Part shown: positions 55,853 to 64,000 of the stretch, one piece after another | How the letters are laid out: each line of letters opens with the position of its first letter | Position numbering within the stretch: position 1 is the stretch's first letter | Assembly: GCF_004519305.1 (NCBI RefSeq) | Contig: NZ_SOZA01000002.1 | Location: 124,001-188,000 of the forward strand | Origin: Pseudomonas sp. RIT623 | GTDB taxonomy: Bacteria > Pseudomonadota > Gammaproteobacteria > Pseudomonadales > Pseudomonadaceae | Reading direction: 5' to 3' | Length of the DNA: 64,000 bases | Position numbers and translations under genes: made by a program | The notes under the pieces: model-generated | Databases searched by the model: none | What the model was told of the DNA's origin: nothing | What the model saw: the letters and a program-made list of their open reading frames with translations, nothing else

Positions 55853-56545
55853 ATGCGACACACGGTCTCGCCAGTCGGCATCCTGCGCTCCTGCTTCAAG
55901 GAGAAGTTCGCCATTCCACGCCAACCGCAGCTGGCGCCCGCCGCCCGAGGCGTGCTGGAACTGCTGCCGCCCTTTGACCAGGGCGATGCCGTCGAAGGGC
56001 TGGAGCAGGTCAGCCACGTCTGGCTGCTGTTCCTGTTCCACCAGGCCCTGGAAGACAAGCCACGGCTCAAGGTACGCCCGCCGCGCCTGGGCGGCAACAA
56101 GAGCATGGGGGTGTTCGCCACCCGCTCCACCCATCGGCCCAACGGCATCGGCCAGTCAGTGGTACGCCTGGAAGGCGTGGAGCCCGGGCGCCTGCTGCTG
56201 TCGGGTATCGATCTGCTCGATGGCACGCCGGTGCTGGATATCAAGCCCTATGTGCCCTATGCCGATAGCGTCAGCGGGGCAGTCAACCGGATGGCCAGTG
56301 ACGCACCTGCGGCGATTGCCGTCGATTGGAGCGACAGCGCCCTGCCCCAGGCACACGAACATGCGCTGCGCCTGGGCGAACCGCTGGTCGAGCTGATCGA
56401 GCAGTGTCTGGCCCAGGACCCACGCCCTGCCTACCAGGTACCACCGCCCGAGCGGGTATATGGGGTGAAGTTCTGGGATGTGCAGGTGCGCTGGCATTAT
56501 CCGCAACCGGATGTGATCCGGGTGCTGGAGGTGGCGCCGGAGTGA
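55853..56545 (+). CDS. trmO: tRNA (t6A37) N6-methyltransferase TrmO
   Basis: A 230-residue member of the TsaA/YaeB family, which uses SAM to methylate threonylcarbamoyladenosine 37 of tRNA-Thr. GNKSMGVFATRSTHRPNGIG is the family core with the SAM-binding segment, preceded by DALEG-like DAVEGLEQVSH and followed by DLLDGTPVLDIKPYVPYAD. The ATG at 55853 is one codon inside a possible GTG start. Confidence 0.94.
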   Translation: MRHTVSPVGILRSCFKEKFAIPRQPQLAPAARGVLELLPPFDQGDAVEGLEQVSHVWLLFLFHQALEDKPRLKVRPPRLGGNKSMGVFATRSTHRPNGIGQSVVRLEGVEPGRLLLSGIDLLDGTPVLDIKPYVPYADSVSGAVNRMASDAPAAIAVDWSDSALPQAHEHALRLGEPLVELIEQCLAQDPRPAYQVPPPERVYGVKFWDVQVRWHYPQPDVIRVLEVAPE

Positions 56546-56606
56546 TCCGGTGTCGACACGGGCTTGCCCCGCGATAGCACACACGGCGAAGCTGTTCCGC
56601 GTGCAT

Positions 56607-56635
56607 AAAAAAACGCAGGCCAGGCCTGCGTTTTT
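56607..56635. terminator. Bidirectional terminator between trmO and fpr
   Basis: AACGCAGGCC and GGCCTGCGTT form a tight palindrome with A-run and T-run flanks on both strands, so it can stop both convergent transcripts. A half REP element (CGGGCTTGCCCCGCGA) lies just before, at about 56560-56575. Confidence 0.88.
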
Positions 56636-56652
56636 CATTTCTGCCGCTCGCC

Positions 56653-57432
56653 TTACTTCTCGACGAACGCACGCTCGATCAGGTAGTCACCCGGTTCGCG
56701 CATGCGCGGCGAAATCTTCAGGCCGAAGCTGTCCAGCACTTCGCTGGTCTCGTCGAGCATGCTCGGGCTGCCGCAGATCATAGCGCGGTCGTCCTGCGGG
56801 TTGATCGGTGGCAGGCCGATGTCGCTGAACAGCTTGCCGCTGCGCATCAGGTCGGTCAGACGGCCCTGGTTCTCGAACGGCTCGCGGGTCACGGTCGGGT
56901 AGTAGATCAGCTTGTCACGCACGGACTCGCCGAAGAACTCGTTCTGCGGCAGGTGCTCGGTGATGAACTCGCGGTAGGCCACTTCGTTGACGTAACGCAC
57001 GCCGTGGACCAGGATCACCTTCTCGAAACGCTCGTAGGTTTCTGGGTCCTGGATCACGCTCATGAACGGCGCCAGGCCGGTGCCGGTGCTCAGCAGGTAC
57101 AGGTGCTTGCCCGGATTGAGGTCGTCGAGTACCAGCGTGCCGGTAGGCTTCTTGCTGATGATGATCTCATCGCCTTCCTTAAGGTGCTGCAACTGTGAGG
57201 TCAGCGGGCCGTCCGGCACCTTGATGCTGAAGAACTCCAGGTGCTCTTCCCAGTTTGGCGAAGCGATGGAATAGGCGCGCATGAGCGGACGGCCGCTATC
57301 CTGCTGCAGGCCGATCATCACGAACTGACCGTTCTCGAAGCGCAGGCCCGGGTCACGGGTGCACTTGAAGCTGAACAGGGTGTCGTTCCAGTGGTGCACA
57401 CTGAGGACACGTTCGTGGTTCATGTTGCTCAT
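56653..57432 (-). CDS. fpr: Ferredoxin-NADP+ reductase
   Basis: A 259-residue FAD enzyme, the usual length in P. putida. RAYSIASPNW is the FAD-binding motif, LLSTGTGLAPFMSV the NADPH-binding segment, and MICGSPSMLDET near the C terminus; the end VEK fits the bacterial family. It passes electrons between NADPH and ferredoxin or flavodoxin and is part of the oxidative-stress response. The ATG at 57432 has AGGAG upstream. It is divergent from finR. Confidence 0.96.
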   Translation of the reverse strand: MSNMNHERVLSVHHWNDTLFSFKCTRDPGLRFENGQFVMIGLQQDSGRPLMRAYSIASPNWEEHLEFFSIKVPDGPLTSQLQHLKEGDEIIISKKPTGTLVLDDLNPGKHLYLLSTGTGLAPFMSVIQDPETYERFEKVILVHGVRYVNEVAYREFITEHLPQNEFFGESVRDKLIYYPTVTREPFENQGRLTDLMRSGKLFSDIGLPPINPQDDRAMICGSPSMLDETSEVLDSFGLKISPRMREPGDYLIERAFVEK

Positions 57433-57519
57433 CGATGGGGCTCCTGAAGGAAAACGCGGCGCGCACAAGACGCGCAGTTGCGCGATAGTTTAGGGGCAGC
57501 GACAATATCTGTTAACTGA

Positions 57520-57552
57520 ATTATCAAGATATGTGTTATCGGTTATATAGAT
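57520..57552. promoter_or_regulatory. Candidate FinR/fpr operator-promoter region
   Basis: The AT-rich part of the 120-bp gap between fpr and finR contains partial dyads such as TATC-N9-GATA (57537-57553) and TATCAAGATA (57522-57531). FinR is known to act between these genes, but the exact site cannot be fixed by eye. Confidence 0.45.
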
Positions 57553-58479
57553 ATGCGATTTACACTTCGTCAGCTCCAGGTCTTCGTCGCCGTCGCTCAG
57601 CACCAGAGTGTGTCCAGGGCCGCTGGCGTGCTGGCCTTGTCGCAATCGGCCGCCAGCACCTCGATCACCGAACTGGAGCGCCAGTCCAGCTGCCAGCTGT
57701 TCGACCGCGCCGGCAAGCGCTTGAGCCTCAATGCCCTGGGGCACCAACTGCTGCCGCAAGCCGTCGCCCTGCTCGATCAGGCCAAGGAAATCGAGGATCT
57801 GCTCAACGGCAAGTCCGGTTTCGGCTCGCTGACCGTCGGCGCCACCCTGACCATCGGCAACTACCTGGCCACCCTGCTGATCGGCAGCTTCATGCAGATA
57901 CACCCGGAAAGCCAGGTGAAACTGCATGTACAAAATACCGCGCATATCGTGCAACAAGTCGCCCACTACGAAATTGACCTGGGTCTAATCGAAGGCGACT
58001 GCAACCACCCCGACCTGGAAGTTCAGCCCTGGGTGGAGGACGAACTGGTGGTGTTCTGCGCGCCACAACATGCGCTGGCCAAGGTCGGCCATGCCGATAT
58101 CGAGCAATTGGCCCATGAAGCATGGATTCTGCGCGAGCAAGGTTCGGGCACGCGCCTGACCTTCGACCAGGCCATGCGTCATCACCGCGCCAATTTGAAC
58201 ATTCGCCTGGAGCTGGAGCACACCGAAGCGATCAAGCGCGCCGTGGAATCAGGCCTGGGCATTGGCTGCATCTCGCGCCTGGCGCTTCGCGACGCATTTC
58301 GTCGCGGTAGCCTGGTGCCGGTGGAAACCCCGGCGCTGGACCTGTCGCGGCAGTTCTACTTCATCTGGCACAAACAGAAGTACCAGACCTCGGCCATGCG
58401 CGAGTTTCTCGAACTGTGCCGCCGCTTCACCGCGGGCGTGCGCCGCAGTGACGAAATCGTCCTGCCGCCGATCGCCTGA
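57553..58479 (+). CDS. finR: LysR-family regulator FinR
   Basis: A 308-residue LysR regulator, the expected FinR length. The N-terminal helix-turn-helix covers about residues 3-60 (FTLRQLQVFVAVAQHQSVSRAA); the effector domain follows. In P. putida FinR activates the divergent fpr gene under superoxide or iron-sulfur stress. Its start codon is only 120 bp from the fpr start. Confidence 0.93.
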   Translation: MRFTLRQLQVFVAVAQHQSVSRAAGVLALSQSAASTSITELERQSSCQLFDRAGKRLSLNALGHQLLPQAVALLDQAKEIEDLLNGKSGFGSLTVGATLTIGNYLATLLIGSFMQIHPESQVKLHVQNTAHIVQQVAHYEIDLGLIEGDCNHPDLEVQPWVEDELVVFCAPQHALAKVGHADIEQLAHEAWILREQGSGTRLTFDQAMRHHRANLNIRLELEHTEAIKRAVESGLGIGCISRLALRDAFRRGSLVPVETPALDLSRQFYFIWHKQKYQTSAMREFLELCRRFTAGVRRSDEIVLPPIA

Positions 58480-58482
58480 GGC

Positions 58483-58848
58483 TCAGCCGAGCAGGATCAC
58501 GCCCCAGACCAGCGCGACCATGGTCATTGCTACCAATTGCGCGGCGCTGCCCATGTCCTTGGCATTCTTCGACAGCGGGTGGCGGTCCAGGGAGATACGG
58601 TCGATGGCCGCCTCCACCGCCGAGTTGAGCAGTTCGACGATCAGCCCCAGCAGGCACACGGCAATCAGGATCGCCCGCTCACCGCGGCTGACCGGCAACC
58701 AGAAGGCGATGGGAATCAGCAGCACATTGAGCAGCACCAACTGGCGAAAAGCCGCCTCGCCCTTGAAGGCGGTGCGCAGGCCGTCGAACGAGTAGCCCGC
58801 GGCATTGACGATACGTTTGAGGCCGGTCTGGCCTTTGAATGGCGACAT
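58483..58848 (-). CDS. dgkA: Diacylglycerol kinase
   Basis: A 121-residue inner-membrane enzyme with three hydrophobic helices. ELLNSAVEAAIDRIS contains the conserved Glu and Asn of the active site. It phosphorylates diacylglycerol released during membrane-derived oligosaccharide or lipopolysaccharide modification. It converges with finR, with a 3-bp gap. Confidence 0.95.
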   Translation of the reverse strand: MSPFKGQTGLKRIVNAAGYSFDGLRTAFKGEAAFRQLVLLNVLLIPIAFWLPVSRGERAILIAVCLLGLIVELLNSAVEAAIDRISLDRHPLSKNAKDMGSAAQLVAMTMVALVWGVILLG

Positions 58849-58925
58849 GCGTGTGTGTCACTTCACCGAGAAAAAGGCCAGCAGACTAGACCAGTCGGGG
58901 TCAAAAAAGCGTGAAGCTGCGCCCC

Positions 58926-59576
58926 TCAAGTAGCCGAAACCGATTCGAGTTGTTGCAACAGCAGCGCCGCCTGGGTGCGGGTGCGCACGCCCAGCTTGCG
59001 GAAGATCGCTGTCACATGGGCCTTGATGGTCGCTTCCGAAACGCTCAGCTCATAGGCGATCTGCTTGTTCAACAAGCCTTCGCAGACCATGGTCAGCACG
59101 CGGAATTGTTGCGGGGTCAGGCTGGCCAGCCCTTCGCTGGCGGCCTTGGCCTCCGCCGACACGTCGACTTTCTCGAACGCCTGGGGCGGCCACCAGACGT
59201 CGCCGTCGAGCACGTTGCGCACCGCTTCCTGAATCTTGCTCAGCTCGCTGGACTTGGGAATGAAGCCGCTGGCACCGAATTCGCGGGACTTCACCACCAC
59301 CGACGCTTCTTCCTGCGCCGACACCATCACCACCGGGATCTGCGGATACTGGCCGCGCAACAGGACCAGCCCGGAGAAGCCGTAAGCGCCTGGCATGTTC
59401 AGGTCCAGCAGGACCAGGTCCCAGTCGGACTTTTCCGCGAGGCTGGCCTCCAGTTCGGCGATGCTCGCCACTTCCACCAGGCGCACGTCCGGGCCCAGGC
59501 CGAGGGTAACGGCCTGGCGCAGGGCACTGCGAAACAACGGGTGGTCATCGGCAATCAGGATTTCGTATGTGGCCAT
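58926..59576 (-). CDS. erdR: LuxR-family response regulator ErdR
   Basis: A 216-residue response regulator. The receiver domain has IADDHPLFR and the phosphorylated Asp in LVLLDLNMPG; the C-terminal LuxR helix-turn-helix reads LSVSEATIKAHVTAIFRKLGV. Its position upstream of dgkA on the same strand agrees with P. aeruginosa and P. putida ErdR, a regulator of ethanol and acetate metabolism with the sensor MxtR. No sensor kinase gene is next to it. Confidence 0.88.
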   Translation of the reverse strand: MATYEILIADDHPLFRSALRQAVTLGLGPDVRLVEVASIAELEASLAEKSDWDLVLLDLNMPGAYGFSGLVLLRGQYPQIPVVMVSAQEEASVVVKSREFGASGFIPKSSELSKIQEAVRNVLDGDVWWPPQAFEKVDVSAEAKAASEGLASLTPQQFRVLTMVCEGLLNKQIAYELSVSEATIKAHVTAIFRKLGVRTRTQAALLLQQLESVSAT

Positions 59577-59824
59577 CGATCTATGGATCCTGTTCTGTGC
59601 CGGGCGCTTGGGGTACGGGCGCGCCTGGCAGGCAACTCATGGCGCGAACGGCAGGGCCGCCGGCCGGGATGGCACGGCGAAGTCCGGGGTAACAGCAGCT
59701 TCGTCGTGCCTGAAGCGGCGCCAAGGATGCCGAGCACGAACCGGGTGGTCAAGCCGGTCGACTCCGCCCACCCTGGCTGCCAGCCCCGACAGTATGAACC
59801 AAACCGTCGGGCCTGCCCCTTGGA

Positions 59825-60535
59825 CTATAGGAAGGTATGCAAACGCTGATGCACCTCATCCTGCGCATCCAGCGCCAGGCGACGCTTGCCGCTGAGGTAG
59901 TGCAGGCTGAACACATCCAGGTAGGCGTCCAGGGCCTGGGAGGCCTGGCTGTCGCCGGCCAGCTCCAGGCACATGGCGGCCACCTCGGCGGTACAGAAGT
60001 GGTCATCGCGCTTGGAGCGGCGCAGGCGATAGCGCGACATCTGCTCGGCCTGCAGGCTCAGCACCGGGAAACGGTCCAGGTACGGGCTCTTGCGGAACAT
60101 CTTGCGCGCCTCGGTCCAGGTGGCGTCGAGCAAGATGAACAGCGGGCGCTTGCCCGGCTCGCGCAGCACCTCGCTGACCACCCGCTCCTGGGCGACGAAC
60201 TCGCCGGGGAAGACGATGAAAGGTTGCCACCGTGGGTCGTCGAGCAGCGCCAGCAGACGCTCGTCCACCGCGGTGCGCAGCCAGCCGAAGGCCGAGGTGT
60301 CCTCGATCAGGTCGGCAATCAGCCAGCCGGTGTTGGTCGGCTTCAACGGCTCGGTGTCATGCATCAGCAGGCACACGCCGGCCTCGGCCTGGACCTTGGG
60401 TTTCCAGGCGCACAGGCAGTGGCTGGCGATCACTCGGCAATCCGGGCAACGCTCGGCGCGCGAGCCACGGGCAATGAACGGCTTGTTGCTGCGGGCCAGG
60501 CGCTCGGCGCGCAAGCGCGCTACCGCGTGACTCAT
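59825..60535 (-). CDS. tapT: tRNA-uridine aminocarboxypropyltransferase (DTW domain)
   Basis: A 236-residue DTW-domain protein. Four N-terminal cysteines (CPDC and CLC region) suggest zinc, and the signature reads LLDATWTEARKM. The E. coli homologue (YfiP/TapT) adds acp3U to position 47 of tRNAs from SAM. The ATG at 60535 gives MSHAVARLRAERLARS. It lies alone after a 248-bp gap downstream of which nothing recognisable was seen. Confidence 0.88.
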   Translation of the reverse strand: MSHAVARLRAERLARSNKPFIARGSRAERCPDCRVIASHCLCAWKPKVQAEAGVCLLMHDTEPLKPTNTGWLIADLIEDTSAFGWLRTAVDERLLALLDDPRWQPFIVFPGEFVAQERVVSEVLREPGKRPLFILLDATWTEARKMFRKSPYLDRFPVLSLQAEQMSRYRLRRSKRDDHFCTAEVAAMCLELAGDSQASQALDAYLDVFSLHYLSGKRRLALDAQDEVHQRLHTFL

Positions 60536-60748
60536 GGCAGCAGGCCTTGGAGGGAAGATGGGCGGGGCACGGCGATAACTCGGTAAAAACAAAGGCGCAG
60601 TCTACCAGAGCATGCGTCATTTGCCGTGCAGCCTGGCCGATGGCTCCTTTATAATCCCAGGTTCTGGCGGCCTGGAAACCCAGCGGTTTCATGGAACGCC
60701 GCCCGCCGGCGCCGGTCAAAGCGCCAGTCATCGAACCAGGAGAGATTC

Positions 60749-61168
60749 ATGCTGCGTCTTATCGCCCCGACCCTGAGCCTGCTGCTCGCCCTGCCCCTGG
60801 CGGCCCAGGCCGCGTCCAAGCAGGAATACGAGCTGACCCAGATGCTGCAGAAGGTCGCCAAGGAAAGCAGCGTCGGCACCCCACGGGCCATCAACGAAGA
60901 CATCCTTGACCAGGGCTATACCGCCGAAGGCAAGGCACTGGTCAATCACCTGAGCGTGCGTCAGGAGCATGCCGCGCGCATGCAAGCCAACCCCGCGCAG
61001 GTGCGCAGCCAGCTGGGCGACAGTGTTTGCCGCAACAACGGTTATCGCCAGTTGATGTCCAAGGGCGCGGTGATGGTCTACCGCTTCAGCGTCTACAAGA
61101 CCAACCAGCCGGTCATGGACCAGGCCTTCGATGCCGCCAGCTGCACGGCCGGCAACAAGAAGAAGTGA
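60749..61168 (+). CDS. PA3611-family secreted protein
   Basis: A 139-residue exported protein with signal peptide (about residues 1-22, ending AQAA). Two Cys (SVCRNNGYR, ASCTAG) may form a disulfide. It resembles P. aeruginosa PA3611, described as a quorum-sensing-regulated virulence factor, in size and content and in sitting near recX-recA. AGGAGAG precedes the ATG. Whether it is regulated by quorum sensing here is unknown. Confidence 0.85.
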   Translation: MLRLIAPTLSLLLALPLAAQAASKQEYELTQMLQKVAKESSVGTPRAINEDILDQGYTAEGKALVNHLSVRQEHAARMQANPAQVRSQLGDSVCRNNGYRQLMSKGAVMVYRFSVYKTNQPVMDQAFDAASCTAGNKKK

Positions 61169-61170
61169 TT

Positions 61171-61374
61171 TCAGGCCACCTGGTTGCCGTCACTGGCGCG
61201 CCGTTGCTCATCTTCGGCGCGTAGCTCGGCCAACAAGGCCTGTAGATAGCGCGAATGCCGCTCGTGGCCTTGCAGGCGGCGCAGGCACTCAGCCTCCAGG
61301 CTCAGGCAATGAGCCTGCGCCTCTCGTTCGAGCAGCTGCAACAGCTGCCCGTCCACCTCCAGCACCAGATGCAT
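61171..61374 (-). CDS. Small hypothetical protein
   Basis: A 67-residue Leu/Glu/Gln-rich protein, probably helical. GGAGG lies four bases before the ATG, and the gene sits tail to tail with the PA3611-type gene with a 2-bp gap. No family recognised. The frame remains open for about 430 further codons upstream opposite the LOG gene, but only this segment has a good start. Confidence 0.6.
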   Translation of the reverse strand: MHLVLEVDGQLLQLLEREAQAHCLSLEAECLRRLQGHERHSRYLQALLAELRAEDEQRRASDGNQVA

Positions 61375-61662
61375 ACCACCACCTCCCTGCACCGCGCGTC
61401 TGGTCGCCTCCAGTAAACCAAAGCCGAGCAGAGTCTCGCTCCGATCTGACAGGCGGCACGAAGCCGCGCCAGCGTCTAGATTGATAACGAGTGTCCATAA
61501 CAACGACAACGCGATGGAACTGCCACTGCAACATGGCCTTGAAGGCCTACTGCAACGCTCGGGGCGCACGCTCGAGCCACAGCAGCCAGCGACACACGCA
61601 GTGTCGCGGCCGGGACCTGCCATCGACCCGGTCAGAGGTTTTGCTGCAGAAGGAGACGTTGA

Positions 61663-62781
61663 ATGCCTTACCAACCGAACGAGCTGTTGTTCAACCACTT
61701 CCGTGACCATGGCATCGACTTGGCGCATATCGACCAGCAACTGCAACTGGTCGCACCGAACAGCCCCAACTTGCCCTTGTACCGCGACATGATGCTGACC
61801 GTCCTGCGCATGGCGCACGACGACCGTGACCGCTGGAACGCCAAGATCACCTTGCAGGCACTGCGTGAACTGGACCATGCGTTCCGCACCCTGGAGCGCT
61901 ATAAAGGGCGGCGCAAGGTCACCGTGTTCGGCTCGGCGCGCACTCCGCTGGAGCACCCGATGTATGCCCTGGCCCGGGAGCTGGGGGCCACCCTGGCCCG
62001 CTCTGAGCTGATGGTCATCACCGGCGCCGGCGGCGGCATCATGGCCGCGGCCCATGAGGGCGCAGGCAGCGACCATAGCCTGGGTTTCAACATCACCCTG
62101 CCTTTTGAGCAGCATGCCAACGCCACGGTGGATGGCACCGACAAGCTGCTGCCGTTCCACTTCTTCTTCATTCGCAAGCTGTTCTTCGTCAAGGAGGCCG
62201 ACGCGCTGGTACTGTGCCCAGGGGGTTTCGGCACCCTCGACGAGGCCCTGGAAGTGCTGACCCTGATCCAGACCGGCAAGAGCCCGCTGGTGCCCGTGGT
62301 GCTGCTCGACTCGCCCGGCGGCAGCTTCTGGCGCGACGCGCTGGACTTCATCAGCCGCCAGCTCGAGGAAAACCGCTACATCCTGCCCAGTGACCTGAAG
62401 CTGGTGCGCCTGGTGCACAGTGCTGACGAAGCGGTAGAGGAAATCAACCAGTTCTACAGCAACTACCACTCCAGCCGCTGGCTGAAGAACCAGTTCGTGA
62501 TCCGCATGCATCACCCACTCAGCGAAGCAGCCTTGCATGACGTGGAGGAAGGCTTTGCCGACCTGCGCCTGAGTGGCAGGTACCACCAGCAGCCCGACAG
62601 CGGCGCCGAGCACGAGCAAGGCGACTTCAGCCACCTGACACGCTTGACGTTCGCCTTCAACGGCCGCGACCAAGGGCGCCTGCGAGAATTGGTGGACTTC
62701 ATCAACCTATCGGAAAACTGGGCCAAGCCCCAGCCCATGCATACCACCCAACGCGCCCGAGATGCCTTGCGCGTGAACTGA
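61663..62781 (+). CDS. LOG-family protein (nucleotide/cytokinin-type phosphoribohydrolase fold)
   Basis: A 372-residue protein whose centre (about residues 80-270) is the LOG/lysine-decarboxylase-like Rossmann domain: VTVFGSART, ITGAGGGIMAAAHEGA and the signature PGGFGTLDE. It resembles the long bacterial form with extra N- and C-terminal segments. Family enzymes cut nucleoside 5'-monophosphates to base and ribose phosphate; the substrate here is unknown. AAGGAG precedes the ATG. Confidence 0.88.
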   Translation: MPYQPNELLFNHFRDHGIDLAHIDQQLQLVAPNSPNLPLYRDMMLTVLRMAHDDRDRWNAKITLQALRELDHAFRTLERYKGRRKVTVFGSARTPLEHPMYALARELGATLARSELMVITGAGGGIMAAAHEGAGSDHSLGFNITLPFEQHANATVDGTDKLLPFHFFFIRKLFFVKEADALVLCPGGFGTLDEALEVLTLIQTGKSPLVPVVLLDSPGGSFWRDALDFISRQLEENRYILPSDLKLVRLVHSADEAVEEINQFYSNYHSSRWLKNQFVIRMHHPLSEAALHDVEEGFADLRLSGRYHQQPDSGAEHEQGDFSHLTRLTFAFNGRDQGRLRELVDFINLSENWAKPQPMHTTQRARDALRVN

Positions 62782-62785
62782 ACGC

Positions 62786-62832
62786 AAAAAGGCCTGTGGG
62801 CTGGCTCGTGCTCGAGCCAGCCCACAGGCCTT
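62786..62832. terminator. Long hairpin between the LOG gene and recX
   Basis: AAAAAGGCCTGTGGGCTGG and its complement pair over about 21 bp around TGCT. Only a short A-run lies on the left and TT on the right, so it stops the minus-strand recX transcript better than the plus-strand one. It touches the recX stop codon. Confidence 0.85.
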
Positions 62833-63302
62833 CAGTAATCGTCAAGATCGCGACCGCTGAGCAGCCGGCCGATCATGTCCATGGCAAACCCACGGTAGGC
62901 GAGAAATCGCGTTTGCTGTGCCCGGCTACGCGGGTCTTGAGGCCGCTGCCCAGCGAACTTGCGCTGCCAGACATCCCGTAACTGCGCAGCCCAGTCCACC
63001 TCGCTGTCGCGCATGGCCTGGTCGATATCGCCACGGTTCAAGCCACGCTGGCCAAGCTCCTCGCGAATACGCGCGGGGCCGTAACCGGCGTTGGAGCGGT
63101 AACGGATGAAACTTTCGAGGTAACGGGCCTCACTGAGCAGCCCTTCTTCGGCAAGCCGATCGAGCGCAGGCTCGATCAGCTCATCCGGCGCGCCGCGCTG
63201 ACGCAGCTTGCGTGTCAGCTCGACGCGACCATGCTCGCGGCGCGCGAGCAGGTCCATGGCTGTCCGCCGAACGGCGACGGGGGTGTCGAGTACGACGGAC
63301 AT
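62832..63302 (-). CDS. recX: RecA regulator RecX
   Basis: A 156-residue helical-repeat protein. [21 protein letters not shown] and [15 protein letters not shown] are RecX signatures. It caps and dismantles RecA filaments. The gene follows recA by 8 bp, as usual, so it is probably cotranscribed and SOS-induced. Confidence 0.95.
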   Translation of the reverse strand: MSVVLDTPVAVRRTAMDLLARREHGRVELTRKLRQRGAPDELIEPALDRLAEEGLLSEARYLESFIRYRSNAGYGPARIREELGQRGLNRGDIDQAMRDSEVDWAAQLRDVWQRKFAGQRPQDPRSRAQQTRFLAYRGFAMDMIGRLLSGRDLDDY

Positions 63303-63310
63303 GGGGTCAA

Positions 63311-64000
63311 TCAGTAACCGGCGTCGGCGTCGGCCAGGTCGTCGGCATCGGCCTCGGCGGCAGCAGCCTTGGCAGCAGCTGCAACAGCACCCGAGGTCAG
63401 CAGTTTCTCGCGGATCTGCTTCTCGATTTCGGCGCCGATGGCTGGGTTCTCTTGCAGATACTTGGCAGCGTTGGCCTTGCCCTGGCCGATCTTGTTGCCC
63501 TGGTAGCTGTACCAGGCACCGGATTTTTCCACCAGCCCCTGGGAAACACCCAGGTCGATGATCTCGCCGTTGCGGTAGATACCCTTGCCGTAGAGGATCT
63601 GGAACTCAGCCTGACGGAACGGCGGCGAGACCTTGTTCTTGACGATCTTGACGCGGGTTTCGCTACCGACCACCTCGTCGCCTTCCTTGACCGCGCCGGT
63701 ACGGCGGATGTCCAGGCGCACCGAGGCGTAGAACTTCAGGGCGTTACCACCGGTGGTGGTTTCCGGGCTGCCGAACATCACGCCGATCTTCATACGGATC
63801 TGGTTGATGAAGATGACCAGGCAGTTGGCGTTCTTGATGTTACCAGTGATCTTGCGCAGCGCCTGGGACATCAGGCGGGCCTGCAGGCCAACGTGCATGT
63901 CACCCATCTCGCCTTCGATCTCGGCCTTGGGTACCAGGGCTGCCACGGAGTCGACGATGATCACGTCTACCGCGTTGGAACGCACCAGCATGTCGGTGAT
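63311..64000 (-). CDS. recA: Recombinase RecA (partial: C-terminal 229 codons and stop; gene runs off the window)
   Basis: The visible part begins in the Walker B region ([14 protein letters not shown]), contains the L1/L2 DNA-binding loops ([22 protein letters not shown]), and ends in an acidic Ala/Asp-rich tail ([13 protein letters not shown]). The N-terminal core with Walker A lies beyond 64000. It drives strand exchange and LexA self-cleavage. The SOS box should lie outside the window. Confidence 0.98.
   Translation of the reverse strand: MTDMLVRSNAVDVIIVDSVAALVPKAEIEGEMGDMHVGLQARLMSQALRKITGNIKNANCLVIFINQIRMKIGVMFGSPETTTGGNALKFYASVRLDIRRTGAVKEGDEVVGSETRVKIVKNKVSPPFRQAEFQILYGKGIYRNGEIIDLGVSQGLVEKSGAWYSYQGNKIGQGKANAAKYLQENPAIGAEIEKQIREKLLTSGAVAAAAKAAAAEADADDLADADAGY

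Overview
The window is GC-rich chromosomal DNA of a Pseudomonas, most likely of the P. putida group. The signs are the gene order ruvC-ruvA-ruvB-ybgC-tolQRAB-oprL-cpoB-queE-queC, the divergent fpr/finR pair followed by dgkA and a LuxR-type response regulator (erdR), recX-recA, an OprD-type porin beside proS, a PA3611-type protein, and P. putida-style REP palindromes. Coding density is high. No phage genes, transposases, integrases, rRNA operons or CRISPR arrays were seen.

Layout. 0-6.8 kb: nadA, a DUF945 membrane-anchored protein, then a PuuP-type putrescine permease next to a McpU-type chemoreceptor, which together look like a polyamine sensing and uptake pair. 7-24 kb is the accessory part: a phosphoethanolamine transferase; a LysP-type permease with a DAO-family oxidase; shortened PaaK-like and PaaE-like genes; a minus-strand operon for outer-membrane factor, EmrA, EmrB and a siderophore-interacting flavoprotein; a LysR regulator; a two-component-type HpaB/PvcC flavin monooxygenase without its reductase; and a fimbrial chaperone plus adhesin without an usher. 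It ends at a tRNA-Lys gene. 24.2-34.4 kb (minus strand) is housekeeping: queC, queE, the Tol-Pal envelope system, ybgC, ruvBAC and yebC. 34.5-39.2 kb holds aspS, an FmdB zinc-ribbon protein, a ribbon-helix-helix protein, dps, a membrane-anchored cold-shock-domain protein, slyX and a HIT protein. 39.2-45.2 kb holds an oprD-family porin with a 0.7 kb leader, proS, an unknown lipoprotein and dinB under a LexA box. 45.2-50.5 kb has two nearly identical initiator tRNA units, mprF with its virJ/acvB partner, and a tandem array of four 108-109 bp REP-pair units. 50.5-57.5 kb has kup, rimO, a GNAT acetyltransferase, an RluF-like protein lacking its catalytic Asp, a DUF1456 protein, trmO and fpr. 57.5-64 kb has finR, dgkA, erdR, tapT, a PA3611-type secreted protein, a LOG-family protein, recX and the 3' part of recA, which runs off the window.

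How genes may work together. The Tol-Pal block spans the envelope (TolQRA inner membrane, TolB and CpoB periplasm, Pal outer membrane). MprF and VirJ/AcvB probably make and remove aminoacyl-phosphatidylglycerol. Fpr is probably controlled by the divergent FinR. The most speculative group is the LysR regulator with perfect T-N11-A-type palindromes between it and the efflux/flavoprotein operon and with the HpaB-like gene downstream: it could make and export a hydroxylated aromatic compound or detoxify one. No database search was possible; product names come from motifs and recalled family sequences, and start codons were chosen by eye from ribosome-binding sites and family lengths.
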